From an uncultured Acidimicrobiaceae bacterium (GTDB taxonomy: Bacteria; Actinomycetota; Acidimicrobiia; Acidimicrobiales; Ilumatobacteraceae): a stretch of 34,282 bases of DNA. The stretch spans positions 1-34,282 of the forward strand of contig CAIXHI010000107.1 in NCBI GenBank assembly GCA_903919215.1. Reading direction: 5' to 3'. Positions 33,847 through 34,282 of this stretch are shown here, one piece after another (position 1 is the first letter of the stretch; the number at the start of each line of letters is the position of its first letter). The notes beneath the pieces were generated by a model. That model did no database searches and was not told where the DNA came from. It saw only the letters and a program-made list of their open reading frames with translations. The translations under genes were made by a program, and so were the position numbers.

Positions 33847-34282
33847 GGACCGCGTGTGCTGCGTCGCCATCGTCGGTCGTTGAAGCGGTGACTCGGCGTC
33901 GGCGACGCATCAGCACCGTCGCAGCGGCGACGAGGGCGACGGCGATGCCGACACGAAGGAGCCCGGCCGAGGTCTCTCCGTCCACTGCGTCGATCACCTT
34001 GCGCGAGCGCTGCTCAGCCGTCGCGAGGTCGCCCCGAGCGAACGCGTCCCGAGCCTCGTTCAGCGTGGCGTCGATGTCGTTGCCGAGGAGTCCGACCGTG
34101 CCCAGGATGCCGTGCGAGCTGCGATCGGCACGTGCGGCCTTCAGCATGACCGTGGCCAAATCCAATTGCACCTGGATCTTCGCGGTCACTGCATCGAGTG
34201 GACCGCTCGCAGATTCGTACGCCGATCTGAGCTCTGACGTGTATGTGGTGCCGATCTCCTGCACCGCGGCACCGAGTTGATC
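33827..34282 (-). CDS. Hypothetical protein with C-terminal TM segment (partial, open at right edge)
   Basis: Reading frame continues without stop to 34282 (DQLGAAVQEIGTTYTSELRSAYES...), C-terminal helix SAGLLRVGIAVALVAAATVLMRRRRR; overlaps ferredoxin 3' end by 20 bp. Confidence 0.65.
   Translation of the reverse strand, partial: DQLGAAVQEIGTTYTSELRSAYESASGPLDAVTAKIQVQLDLATVMLKAARADRSSHGILGTVGLLGNDIDATLNEARDAFARGDLATAEQRSRKVIDAVDGETSAGLLRVGIAVALVAAATVLMRRRRRVTASTTDDGDAAHAVPTDDLG

Noticed and set aside
1-34282. CRISPR arrays, tRNA/rRNA genes, transposases, integrases or prophage genes
   Set aside because: Looked for; no regular repeat-spacer pattern, no recognisable tRNA-like or rRNA sequence and no mobile-element protein was seen.

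Overview
High-GC chromosomal window that looks actinobacterial, possibly Acidimicrobiia-like (lineage is inferred from codon usage, F420/LLM and KorAB gene content and was not tested). It holds about 30 real CDSs; most other long ORFs in the supplied track are antisense shadows. Main blocks: (1) a MocR-type GntR/aminotransferase regulator (open at the left edge) divergent from a reductive pyrimidine/hydantoin catabolic operon: beta-ureidopropionase, dihydropyrimidinase, methylmalonate-semialdehyde dehydrogenase, F420-dependent LLM oxidoreductase and an NMT1/THI5-type ABC transporter, closed by a strong hairpin. (2) A DMT exporter and korAB 2-oxoacid:ferredoxin oxidoreductase. (3) Enoyl-CoA hydratase, a DUF2786 protein and a class III aminotransferase divergent from a dienelactone hydrolase. 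(4) A ~380 bp non-coding region rich in hairpins. (5) Two HpcH/HpaI-type CoA-ester lyases and a methylsuccinyl-CoA-dehydrogenase-like acyl-CoA dehydrogenase (ethylmalonyl-CoA / 3-hydroxypropionate-type chemistry), with a RHH/MazF toxin-antitoxin pair between them. (6) LOG protein, a serine hydrolase - flippase-like - mutY operon, hydrolases, an MBL-fold protein, MauE-like protein, S9 peptidase and an Asp-type single-cluster ferredoxin. The most interesting signals are regulatory. Two divergent gene pairs appear to be driven by symmetric ANNNTANNNT sequences whose two -10 hexamers share the central TA, each placed 6-7 nt from both start codons (leaderless in both directions). A wider set of start codons carries a TANNNT box 6-8 nt upstream. 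Several compact operators and structured intergenic repeats are also present.
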